Source of the DNA: an uncultured Faecalibacterium sp.
Lineage (GTDB): Bacteria > Bacillota > Clostridia > Oscillospirales > Ruminococcaceae
Reading direction: 5' to 3'
Assembly (NCBI GenBank): GCA_934548045.1
Contig: CAKTEM010000010.1
Coordinates: 46,711 to 110,710, forward strand
Length of the DNA: 64,000 nucleotides
The position numbers and the translations under genes were made by a program. Below are positions 34,009 to 41,794 of the stretch, piece by piece (position 1 is the stretch's first letter; each line of letters starts with the position of its first letter). The notes under the pieces are model-generated. The model was given only the letters and a program-made list of their open reading frames with translations. It had not been told where the DNA came from and ran no database searches.

Positions 34009-34059
34009 TGCCAATGGCTCGCCCTCTGGGAGAGCTGGACGCGAAGCGGACTGAGAGGG
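34009..34059 (-). repeat. Interspersed repeat, copy 2 (inverted)
   Basis: On the reverse strand CCCTCTCAGTC, inner hairpin CGCTTCGCG, then CCAGCTCTCCCAGAGGG, the same plan as copy 1 with a different inner stem. The 156 bp between the copies holds no gene I can see. Confidence 0.6.
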
Positions 34060-34103
34060 TTATGACCAATTTATGAATCTTTTAAAACATTTTCGCAAAG
34101 GGC

Positions 34104-34131
34104 TTGACAGGCTAGAAAAATTGATTATAAT
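34104..34131 (+). promoter_or_regulatory. Promoter of the hrcA operon
   Basis: TTGACA (34104-34109), 16 bp, TATAAT (34126-34131), directly before the CIRCE operator. Confidence 0.85.
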
Positions 34132-34135
34132 GGTC

Positions 34136-34162
34136 TTAGCACTCAGGAAGAAAGAGTGCTAA
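34136..34162 (+). promoter_or_regulatory. CIRCE operator
   Basis: Perfect TTAGCACTC-N9-GAGTGCTAA inverted repeat, five bases after the -10 box: the HrcA binding site, making the heat-shock operon self-regulated. Confidence 0.98.
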
Positions 34163-34205
34163 AGAAACCGAAACGAATGAGAGAATCCAAAAGGAGGCAA
34201 GTGCT

Positions 34206-35279
34206 ATGACGATGGATGCACGCAAGCAGCGAGTCTTGCAGGCGATCGTGGCACTGTATGGCCTCGAGGGGGAACCGGTCGGCAGCAGCGTGCTTGCGAA
34301 CTACTTTGATATGGCAGTTTCGAGCGCGACGCTCCGCAACGAGATGGCTGCGCTGACAAAGCTGGGGCTGCTGGAACAGCCGCACACCAGCGCAGGACGG
34401 GTTCCCAGTGCAAAAGGCTACCGTTACTATCTTGACAACCTGCTGACCGATGATCAGCCGCTGGATCGTGTGACACGCGCCCGTGTGGATGCCGTGTTCG
34501 CGAGCCTTGACCACGAGCCGGAAAAGCTCGCACAGGGAGCGGCCAGAGCATTGGCTCAGATCAGCGGCTGTACCGCCGCGATCAGCACACCCTGTGCCGA
34601 AGACCTCTGCATCGCCCACTATGAAGTGGTGCAGGTCGGTCGGAGCGCGGCGGCGGTGCTGGCGGTGACAACGGCTGGTTATGTCCGTACCCGGGTCGCC
34701 CGGGTGCGCACCGGTCTTTCGCGTGAGAACGCCGCAGCGTTGGCTGCGCTGCTCAACCGCAATTTGACCTTCGTTGCGCCGATCGACCTGTCGGCCCGGC
34801 TGCTCAGTGAGCTATGCAGCCAGATCGACCCGGAACTGGTTCCGGTCATCAGCGCGGCGGCAGCGATCTTACAGGATTCGACAACACCGCATGTGTTCCT
34901 TGGCGGTGAGCAGTACCTGCTCAACTGGCCCCAGCTGGAAGGCAAGGTCGGCACCATCCTCTCCCTCCTCAACGATGAGGAAGAGGCGGCGCACATCATC
35001 GCACCTCCGGCCGAACGGAACGAAAGCGTTCTTCTGGGCGAGGATCTCGAGCCGCAGATCCCCGGCCTGTGCATCGTCAGCGACCGGTATCTGGTCGGCG
35101 GCGGACTGTGGGGTTCGATCGCATTGATCGGCCCGACCCGGATGCCCTTCCAGAAGCTGATGCCGCTGCTTCACACCTTTGCCGATCAGCTCGGCGAGGG
35201 AATGAGCGGCAAACGAAAAGATACCCCGCAGGCAGCCGCACCCCGGCGGACTGTGATCTATAAGGAGGATCTGGAATGA
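34206..35279 (+). CDS. hrcA: Heat-inducible transcription repressor HrcA
   Basis: Repressor of the class I heat-shock genes, binding CIRCE. 357 residues. Winged helix at 1-75 (RKQRVLQAIVALYGLEGEPV, then SATLRNEMAALTKLGLLEQP and HTSAGRVPSAKGYRYYLD), then the GAF-like dimerisation domain. All HrcA landmarks are present. AGGAGGCAAGTGCT precedes the ATG. First gene of hrcA-grpE-dnaK-dnaJ; its stop overlaps grpE (ATGA). Confidence 0.97.
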   Translation: MTMDARKQRVLQAIVALYGLEGEPVGSSVLANYFDMAVSSATLRNEMAALTKLGLLEQPHTSAGRVPSAKGYRYYLDNLLTDDQPLDRVTRARVDAVFASLDHEPEKLAQGAARALAQISGCTAAISTPCAEDLCIAHYEVVQVGRSAAAVLAVTTAGYVRTRVARVRTGLSRENAAALAALLNRNLTFVAPIDLSARLLSELCSQIDPELVPVISAAAAILQDSTTPHVFLGGEQYLLNWPQLEGKVGTILSLLNDEEEAAHIIAPPAERNESVLLGEDLEPQIPGLCIVSDRYLVGGGLWGSIALIGPTRMPFQKLMPLLHTFADQLGEGMSGKRKDTPQAAAPRRTVIYKEDLE

Positions 35280-35902
35280 CCGAAGAGACTAAGAAGACTG
35301 CGCAGACCGAAGAGGCCCCCGTCGAGGAGACCAAGGCTGCGGAGCAGGCCGAACCTCAGGCAGAAGCTGCTGCCGCACCTGAAAAGGACGACGACAAGGC
35401 AGACGCCAAGAAGAAGGACGGCTGGTTCAACAAGAAAGCCCGTGAGATGGACGCCGTCAAGGCAAAGCTGGACGCCGCTGAGAAAAACGCGGCGCAGGCA
35501 AAAGACCAGCTGCTCCGGATGGCTGCCGAGTATGAGAACTACCGCAAGCGTTCCACTCGTGAGGCAGACCAGAAGTTCAACGATGGCGTGTCCTTCGCCG
35601 TAAATCAGATCATCCCGATTTTGGATACCCTCGAGATGGCCGCCAATGCGCCGACCACCGACGAGAACTACAAAAAGGGCGTGACGATGACGCTGGATAA
35701 GGCTGCGAAAGCACTGGCGGCTCTCCATGTGGAGGAGATCGAGGTGCTGGGCAAGCCGTTCGACCCCAACTTCATGAACGCGGTACAGCAGGTACCGGCA
35801 CAGGAAGGTCAGGAGAGCGGCACGGTCGTTACCGTCTACCAGAAAGGCTACAAGCTGGGCGAGAAGATCGTCCGCCATGCCACCGTCGTGGTTGCTGAAT
35901 GA
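35276..35902 (+). CDS. grpE: Nucleotide exchange factor GrpE
   Basis: 208 residues. Releases ADP from DnaK. Residues 1-45 are a disordered, Glu/Ala/Lys-rich tail; about 55-100 a long coiled coil (MDAVKAKLDAAEKNAAQAKD, MAAEYENYRKRSTREADQKF) and about 110-208 the beta domain with FDPNFMNAVQQV and a typical GYKLGEKIVRHATVVVAE ending. Start overlaps the hrcA stop. dnaK follows after 94 bp. Confidence 0.97.
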   Translation: MTEETKKTAQTEEAPVEETKAAEQAEPQAEAAAAPEKDDDKADAKKKDGWFNKKAREMDAVKAKLDAAEKNAAQAKDQLLRMAAEYENYRKRSTREADQKFNDGVSFAVNQIIPILDTLEMAANAPTTDENYKKGVTMTLDKAAKALAALHVEEIEVLGKPFDPNFMNAVQQVPAQEGQESGTVVTVYQKGYKLGEKIVRHATVVVAE

Positions 35903-35996
35903 CCACGTTCCACCGTCTGAAAGGGCGTTTAAATAAACATCCGCTTTTCACTCTAAGCATGAGATAAACAAGACAATTTGAGAGGAGTCTTTATTT

Positions 35997-37826
35997 ATGA
36001 GTAAGATTATTGGTATCGACCTTGGTACTACCAACAGCTGCGTTGCTGTTATGGAGGGCGGCGAGCCTGTCGTCATCGCAAACTCTGAGGGTGCGCGCAC
36101 TACCCCGTCTGTCGTCGGCTTCACCAAGACTGGTGACCGTCTGGTCGGTCAGGTCGCAAAGCGTCAGGCCATCACCAACCCCGAGAACACTGTTTCTTCC
36201 ATCAAGCGTCAGATGGGTACCGACCACAAGGTCACTCTGAACGGCAAGGAGTACACTCCTCAGCAGGTCAGCGCAATGATCCTGCAGAAGCTGAAGGCAG
36301 ACGCTGAGGCTTATCTGGGCGAGCCGGTCACCGAGGCTGTCATCACCGTTCCTGCATACTTTAACGACAGCCAGCGTCAGGCAACCAAGGACGCAGGCAC
36401 CATCGCAGGCCTGAACGTTAAGCGTATCATCAACGAGCCTACCGCTGCTTCTCTGGCATACGGTATTGATAAAGAAGAAGACCAGAAGATCATGGTCTAC
36501 GACCTGGGCGGCGGCACCTTCGATGTCTCCATCATCGAGATGGGCGACGGCGTTACCGAAGTTCTGGCAACCAACGGTGATACCCACCTGGGCGGCGATG
36601 ACTTCGACCAGCGCATCATCGACTGGATGGCAGATGCTTTCCAGACCGAGAACGGCATCGACCTGCGCAAGGACAAGATGGCTGCTCAGCGTCTGAAGGA
36701 AGCTGCTGAGAAGGCAAAGATCGAGCTGTCCAGCGCAATGAGCAGCCAGATCAACCTGCCCTTCATCACCGCTGATGCTACCGGCCCCAAGCATCTGGAT
36801 ATGACCCTGACCCGTGCAAAGTTCAACGAACTGACCGCAGATCTGGTCGACCGTACCCTGATCCCCGTCCGCAAGGCTCTGCAGGATGCAGGCCTGCGTG
36901 CTTCTGACCTGAAGAAAGTCCTGATGGTCGGTGGTTCTACCCGTATCCCGGCTGTCTACGATGCAGTCAAGAAAGAGCTGAACTGCGAGCCGTTCAAGGG
37001 CATCAACCCCGATGAGTGCGTTGCAGTCGGTGCTGCTATTCAGGGCGGTGTCCTGCAGGGCGACGTCAAGGGCCTGCTGCTGCTGGATGTCACTCCGCTG
37101 AGCTTGGGCATTGAAACTCTGGGCGGCGTCTGCACCAAGATCATCGAGCGCAACACCACCATCCCGACCCACAAGAGCCAGGTCTTCTCCACTGCTGCAG
37201 ATAACCAGCCCTCTGTTGAGATCAATGTCCTGCAGGGTGAGCGTGAGTTCGCACGCGACAACAAGAGCCTGGGTGTCTTCCATCTGGATGGCATCGCTCC
37301 GGCTCCCCGTGGTGTGCCTCAGATCGAAGTCACCTTCGATATCGACGCAAACGGCATCGTGAAGGTCAGCGCAAAGGATCTGGGTACCGGCAAGGAGCAG
37401 AACATCACCATCACCGCTTCCACCAATATGTCCAAGGACGATATCGACAAGGCTGTTAAGGAAGCTGAGCAGTTCGCCGCAGACGACAAGAAGAAGCGTG
37501 AAGAGGTCGATATCCGCAACGGTGCCGACCAGATGGTCTTCCAGACCGAGAAGATGCTGAAGGAGAACGGCGACAAGATGCCTGCTGACGTCAAGAGCGA
37601 GGCTGAGGCAAAGCTGGCTGATCTGAAGACCGCTGTTCAGTCCGGTTCCATCGACGACATCAAGGCAAAGCAGGATGCTTTGAGCCACGTCTTCGAGAAG
37701 ATGTATCAGGCAGCTGCTGCCGCACAGCAGGCCGCAGGCGCACAGCCGGGTGCTGATACTGGTGCAAACAACCAGCAGAAGCCCAACGACGACGGCGTTG
37801 TGGACGCTGACTTCAAGGAAGTCTAA
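35997..37826 (+). CDS. dnaK: Chaperone DnaK (Hsp70)
   Basis: 609 residues, full length for Gram-positive DnaK. ATPase domain with IIGIDLGTTNSCVAVMEGGE, VPAYFNDSQRQATKDAGTIA, YDLGGGTFDVSI and VGGSTRIPAVYDAVK; substrate domain and an Ala/Gln/Gly-rich C-terminal tail ending DDGVVDADFKEV. Codon use differs from its neighbours (many GCT, CGT, CTG, AAG; few rare codons), as expected for an abundant protein. Strong ribosome site GAGAGGAG. Confidence 0.99.
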   Translation: MSKIIGIDLGTTNSCVAVMEGGEPVVIANSEGARTTPSVVGFTKTGDRLVGQVAKRQAITNPENTVSSIKRQMGTDHKVTLNGKEYTPQQVSAMILQKLKADAEAYLGEPVTEAVITVPAYFNDSQRQATKDAGTIAGLNVKRIINEPTAASLAYGIDKEEDQKIMVYDLGGGTFDVSIIEMGDGVTEVLATNGDTHLGGDDFDQRIIDWMADAFQTENGIDLRKDKMAAQRLKEAAEKAKIELSSAMSSQINLPFITADATGPKHLDMTLTRAKFNELTADLVDRTLIPVRKALQDAGLRASDLKKVLMVGGSTRIPAVYDAVKKELNCEPFKGINPDECVAVGAAIQGGVLQGDVKGLLLLDVTPLSLGIETLGGVCTKIIERNTTIPTHKSQVFSTAADNQPSVEINVLQGEREFARDNKSLGVFHLDGIAPAPRGVPQIEVTFDIDANGIVKVSAKDLGTGKEQNITITASTNMSKDDIDKAVKEAEQFAADDKKKREEVDIRNGADQMVFQTEKMLKENGDKMPADVKSEAEAKLADLKTAVQSGSIDDIKAKQDALSHVFEKMYQAAAAAQQAAGAQPGADTGANNQQKPNDDGVVDADFKEV

Positions 37827-37880
37827 GGTTTGACACAAGCGGCGTGAGATCCGACCAACCGGCGGATACACGCGCATAGA

Positions 37881-37918
37881 GCAAAAGCCGCTCCGGTTTT
37901 TTCCGGGGCGGCCTTTGC
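37881..37918 (+). terminator. Hairpin between dnaK and dnaJ
   Basis: GCAAAAGCCGCTCCGG pairs with CCGGGGCGGCCTTTGC around a T6 loop, with mismatches, and only a weak T tract follows. It may be a partial terminator or a processing/stability hairpin that lowers dnaJ output relative to dnaK. Confidence 0.55.
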
Positions 37919-37939
37919 TGGTTTTATAGAGGTATGGAT

Positions 37940-39112
37940 ATGGCACAGGAAAAGCGTGATTATTACGAAGTGCTGGGGGTATCCAAGACGGCCACCGATG
38001 CGGAGATCAAAAAGGCGTACCGCAAACTGGCCATGAAATACCACCCGGACTATAACCCCGGCGACAAGGATGCCGAGGAAAAGTTCAAGGAGATCAACGA
38101 GGCCAACGAGGTCCTGTCTGACCCGAAAAAGCGTCAGCTCTACGACCAGTACGGCTTCGCAGGCGTCGATCCCAGCTATGCGGCCCAGAATGGCGGCGGC
38201 GCAGGCGGCTTCGGCGGCTTTGGCGGCGACGGTGTTGACCTCGGCGATATCTTCGGCGATATCTTCGGCGGCGGTTTCGGCGGCTTTGGCGGTTCTTCCC
38301 GTCAGGCAAACCCCAACGCACCCCGGAAGGGTCAGGACATCCGTGTCCGCATCACCCTGTCCTTTGATGAGGCGGTGCATGGCTGCAAGAAGAACATCAC
38401 CATCACCCGTCAGCAGGAGTGTACCGAATGTCACGGCAGCGGCTGCGCTGCAGGCTCCAGCCCGGAGACCTGCCCGGACTGCGGCGGCCGCGGCTATGTC
38501 ATCAAGCAGCAGCGCACGCCTTTCGGCGTGATGCAGACCCAGCAGCCCTGCTCTCGCTGCGGCGGTAAGGGCAAGCTGGTCAAGAACCCCTGCAAGGTCT
38601 GCCACGGCAGCGGCAAGACCGCGACCAAGAAGACGCTGGAGGTGTCCATCCCGATGGGCATTGACGACGATCAGAGCTTCGCACTCCGCGGCATGGGCGA
38701 TGCAGGCAGCAACGGCGGCCCTGCAGGTGATGTCATCGTCATGGTGACCGTCCGCCCGGATCCGCTCTTCCAGCGCGACGGCTACGATGTCTGGGTTACC
38801 GTACCTATCACTTACAGTCAGGCTGTTCTGGGCGACAGCATCACCGTTCCGTCCATCGACGGCAAGGTGGAGTACACCGTCCCCGAAGGTACCCAGAGCG
38901 GTACGACCTTCCGCCTGCGCGGCAAGGGTATCCAGTACCTGAATGGCCGTGGCCGCGGCGATATGTACGTCAAGTGCGAGGTCGAGATCCCCAAGAAGCT
39001 GAACAAGGCCCAGCGTGACGCCCTGAAAAAGTTTGAGGGTACCCTCAAGGACGAAAACTATGAACAGCGCAAGGGCTTCTTTAAGAAACTGAAGGATATG
39101 TTCAACGGCTAA
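37940..39112 (+). CDS. dnaJ: Chaperone DnaJ (Hsp40)
   Basis: 390 residues. J domain with RDYYEVLGVSKTATDAEIKK and the HPD motif (KYHPDYN), Gly/Phe-rich linker (GGAGGFGGFGGDGVDLG), four CxxCxGxG zinc repeats (CTECHGSGC, CPDCGGRGY, CSRCGGKGK, CKVCHGSGK) and a C-terminal substrate domain. Full-length type I DnaJ. I use the ATG at 37940 because AGAGGT sits seven bases upstream; an ATG six bases earlier is too close to that site. Confidence 0.97.
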   Translation: MAQEKRDYYEVLGVSKTATDAEIKKAYRKLAMKYHPDYNPGDKDAEEKFKEINEANEVLSDPKKRQLYDQYGFAGVDPSYAAQNGGGAGGFGGFGGDGVDLGDIFGDIFGGGFGGFGGSSRQANPNAPRKGQDIRVRITLSFDEAVHGCKKNITITRQQECTECHGSGCAAGSSPETCPDCGGRGYVIKQQRTPFGVMQTQQPCSRCGGKGKLVKNPCKVCHGSGKTATKKTLEVSIPMGIDDDQSFALRGMGDAGSNGGPAGDVIVMVTVRPDPLFQRDGYDVWVTVPITYSQAVLGDSITVPSIDGKVEYTVPEGTQSGTTFRLRGKGIQYLNGRGRGDMYVKCEVEIPKKLNKAQRDALKKFEGTLKDENYEQRKGFFKKLKDMFNG

Positions 39113-39152
39113 ATGCGGTCGGTGGAACCACATCCTGCGTGAAATTGATCCC

Positions 39153-39200
39153 ATGAGACCGGAATGTAGTGTGAAAGCTGCAATTCCGGTCTCATTTTTT
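39153..39200 (+). terminator. Terminator of the heat-shock operon
   Basis: 13-bp perfect stem ATGAGACCGGAAT/ATTCCGGTCTCAT, 17-nt loop, six T. Confidence 0.92.
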
Positions 39201-39232
39201 GTGTAAAAAAAGACGTGAAATTATACATCATA

Positions 39233-39261
39233 TTGCGGCAGAGGATGAAATATGGTATTAT
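39233..39261 (+). promoter_or_regulatory. Promoter of the polysaccharide operon
   Basis: TTGCGG (39233-39238), 17 bp, TATTAT (39256-39261), about 95 bp before the metallophosphoesterase gene. No other clear promoter is seen up to the terminator at 58872. Confidence 0.6.
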
Positions 39262-39269
39262 TCTTGTGT

Positions 39270-39297
39270 GTGACTCTTTTTGGAATTGACGAGTCAC
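39270..39297 (+). promoter_or_regulatory. Inverted repeat at the transcription start, possible operator
   Basis: GTGACTC (39270-39276) and GAGTCAC (39291-39297), 14 bp apart, begin nine bases after the -10 box. Could be a repressor site or an RNA hairpin at the 5' end. Confidence 0.45.
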
Positions 39298-39356
39298 GGT
39301 GGAATTATCATGACGAAAGAAGCCCAATGGGGCGAAGAGAACGGAAAGGAAAAGGC

Positions 39357-40358
39357 ATGAACAAAAAAGATGGCGGACAGCCCGGGCCAAAGCATCTGGC
39401 TCTCTGGAAAAAAGCCAGAAAACCGGATGAAGCCCCAGAGAGCGAAGTTCCAGCAAAAGCGGTGAAAAAGCACGGCAGCGTCAAGAAGGTTTTGGCGGTG
39501 CTGGCCGTGATCCTGCTGGTTCTGGCACTCTGGCTGGGCATTTCGTATGCAAAGAAGATCGGCCCTTTCTCGGAAGAGCTGGAAACGGACTTTTTCCACA
39601 TGTATTCGGAAAAAATCATGGGAAATGAGACGATCCGGCTGGTCGTGCTCTCAGACCTGCACAATGTGGTATACGGTGAGGATAACAGCGAACTGGTCGA
39701 AAAGGTGCGCAAGCTCTCGCCCGACCTCATCCTGTTGGCAGGTGATATGGTCGACAAGAAAAGCTCGAACACCGATATCGTCGTTTCGCTTTGCTCACAG
39801 CTGAAAGAAATCGCGCCGGTCTATTACGGCCTTGGAAACCACGAAGGAACCATGATGTACGTCGATGGCCTCCGCGTGGACGGCTTGTTGCGCGATGAGG
39901 GCATCACGGTGCTGGTGAACCAGTCAGCGGACATTACCGTAAAAGGCACGACCATCTCCATCGGCAGCGTGGCGACCGGCATTTATAATTTCGATGAATA
40001 TTCAGCTCCGTTCATGGAAGAATTCGAACAGAAAGATACCCTGAAGATCCTCATCGCCCACTTCCCGGATCTGTTCTATGAGCGGCTTGCCGATGTGAAT
40101 GTGGACTTGGCAGTGGCCGGCCACTATCACGGCGGTCAGGTGCAGATCCCATTTTTGGGCGGACTTTACTCTGCGGACCATGGCCTGTTCCCGAAATACT
40201 GCGATGGCATGTTTACTCTGACAAATGCCAAGCTGTTTGTGACACGCGGTGTGGGCAACAGCCATAAATTCCCACGCATCAATAACCGTCCGCAGATCGC
40301 GGTCATCGACATGAACACCCGGAAAGATGGAACCGTGGCCGGAAGCGTAGCAGAATAA
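39357..40358 (+). CDS. Membrane-anchored metallophosphoesterase
   Basis: 333 residues. A basic cytoplasmic N-terminus of about 45 residues, one membrane helix (VLAVLAVILLVLALWLGISY), then an extracytoplasmic calcineurin-like phosphoesterase domain: LVVLSDLHN, LILLAGDMVDKK, YGLGNHEG and AGHYHGGQVQIPFLGG give the DxH, GDxxD, GNHE and GHxH metal ligands. Resembles the YkuE group; substrate unknown. Start at 39357 after AAAGGAAAAGGC; the frame is open 35 codons upstream into the promoter. Leads the polysaccharide run, 44 bp before the first Wzz-like gene, so a role on lipid-linked intermediates is possible but unproven. Confidence 0.85.
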   Translation: MNKKDGGQPGPKHLALWKKARKPDEAPESEVPAKAVKKHGSVKKVLAVLAVILLVLALWLGISYAKKIGPFSEELETDFFHMYSEKIMGNETIRLVVLSDLHNVVYGEDNSELVEKVRKLSPDLILLAGDMVDKKSSNTDIVVSLCSQLKEIAPVYYGLGNHEGTMMYVDGLRVDGLLRDEGITVLVNQSADITVKGTTISIGSVATGIYNFDEYSAPFMEEFEQKDTLKILIAHFPDLFYERLADVNVDLAVAGHYHGGQVQIPFLGGLYSADHGLFPKYCDGMFTLTNAKLFVTRGVGNSHKFPRINNRPQIAVIDMNTRKDGTVAGSVAE

Positions 40359-40402
40359 GCTGCGGCGGCAGAAAGAGAACGACACAACAGGAGGAGCGCA
40401 AA

Positions 40403-41794
40403 ATGATTGCGTTTACGAGCCTTCTCAAGCAGCTGCTGAAATTGATTTTTATCGGAAGTGGCTTGTGGCTGCTTTGGAATCTGCTGCAGCTCCACAGAAC
40501 AACGAAGCTTGCAACAGTCAAACGAGCTGTCCGTAAAGTGCTGAACCACAAGGTTCTGGCAGTATTTCTGACGGCAGTGTATCTGATCACCTATTCGATG
40601 TGTTCGTATGTTTATAATGTGAATCAAGCATCGGCAGTGATCAAACTGAACTACGAAGAGGCATCCAAGAACCAGAACCCGAACAAGACCCGTTTCAATG
40701 CCTCGCAGATTTTGTCGGAAGAAATTCTGAAAAAGGTCATTGACCGTGGAGCCTACGAAGATGTGACGGTCGACGAGCTGGCGGCCTGCCTGCACCTGAG
40801 TTCGGCATTTGACAACAGGGGTCTGGGCGATGTTGACAGCCTGAAAGTGGCGACGGAATACAGCATCCACTGCTCGGCAGATGTGGTGCAGTACGGTATC
40901 CGGCCGAAAGAGCTGCTGAGCCTGCTGGCGGACGTCTACTATGAATATTTTTTGCAGCATTATGCAGAGAATGACCAGATCCTGAACATCGACCTCAGCG
41001 ATGTAGAGTCGATGGATTATATGGATGTGGACGATTTTCTGGAAATGAAAGCCTCAGAGATGAGCAACTACATTAAAAATTTCGGCTACGAGGATTCCAG
41101 CTTCCGGACTTCCAGCGGCGAAACCTTTGCGTCTCTGGGCGAAAAAATCGACAATTTCAGTAACGTGGATCTGGAGCGTTACCGCTCTTTCGTATTGCAA
41201 AATGGGCTGAGCAGCGATAAGGTGGATTACAGCACCCGAATGGACTACGAGAACCGCCTGCTGAGAGTCAAGTATGAAAAGAACATGGCAGCGTACAATG
41301 TCCGTCTGGAAGGCATCGACCTCTACGACAGCCAGATGGCGCGGATCGTTCTGGTGCCGACTAGCGACTTGGGCGATGAATTCTATATGTCTCGCACCAA
41401 AATCGAGGTGGACAACTTCGCGAATGAGGCGGACGACTACCTGAAAAAGGCGACAGAGCTGCGAATTCAGATGGAGCATAAGCAGTATGATAATGCACAG
41501 ATCCAGAACTCGGTCGCGAACTGGAATGTCTACCAACAGGCAGATGCGATGATCTCGTCGCTGAAACAGGAACTGGAGAGTCTGGCGATGCAGTCCAAGG
41601 CACTGAGCGATGCCTATCTGCAGGAGAAACGAAACGGGTATCTTTACATCGGGCTGATCGAGAGTTCGCTCCAATCGATGCTGGGCTTGAAAAAGGGTCT
41701 GATTTACAGCGTCGGATTTATCCTGATGCTGGGAGCTGGTCTCGCACTGCAAGACACGCGGATGCAGGAGAAGAAAGAGGGCGAGACAGAATGA
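40403..41794 (+). CDS. Wzz-like polysaccharide chain-length protein (first of a pair)
   Basis: 463 residues. Hydrophobic segments near 8-26, 50-68 and 435-453 bracket a long extracytoplasmic part with coiled-coil character. NQASAVIKLNYEEASKNQNP then NKTRFNASQI is the start of a Wzz/co-polymerase domain and is paralogous to the matching region of the next protein. No kinase domain or Tyr-rich tail is present. Membrane placement and the pairing suggest control of polymer length; the exact role is inferred. Stop overlaps the next start (ATGA). Confidence 0.65.
   Translation: MIAFTSLLKQLLKLIFIGSGLWLLWNLLQLHRTTKLATVKRAVRKVLNHKVLAVFLTAVYLITYSMCSYVYNVNQASAVIKLNYEEASKNQNPNKTRFNASQILSEEILKKVIDRGAYEDVTVDELAACLHLSSAFDNRGLGDVDSLKVATEYSIHCSADVVQYGIRPKELLSLLADVYYEYFLQHYAENDQILNIDLSDVESMDYMDVDDFLEMKASEMSNYIKNFGYEDSSFRTSSGETFASLGEKIDNFSNVDLERYRSFVLQNGLSSDKVDYSTRMDYENRLLRVKYEKNMAAYNVRLEGIDLYDSQMARIVLVPTSDLGDEFYMSRTKIEVDNFANEADDYLKKATELRIQMEHKQYDNAQIQNSVANWNVYQQADAMISSLKQELESLAMQSKALSDAYLQEKRNGYLYIGLIESSLQSMLGLKKGLIYSVGFILMLGAGLALQDTRMQEKKEGETE

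Noticed and set aside
33900..34010. Possible small RNA or gene between the two intergenic repeats
   Set aside because: Some local pairing is possible but no promoter, terminator or coding frame supports a gene.
35991..37946. 651-codon reverse open frame
   Set aside because: Fully antisense to dnaK. Long shadow frames arise from the codon bias of highly expressed, GC-rich genes.
37823..39154. 443-codon reverse open frame
   Set aside because: Antisense to dnaJ; no ribosome site or family match.
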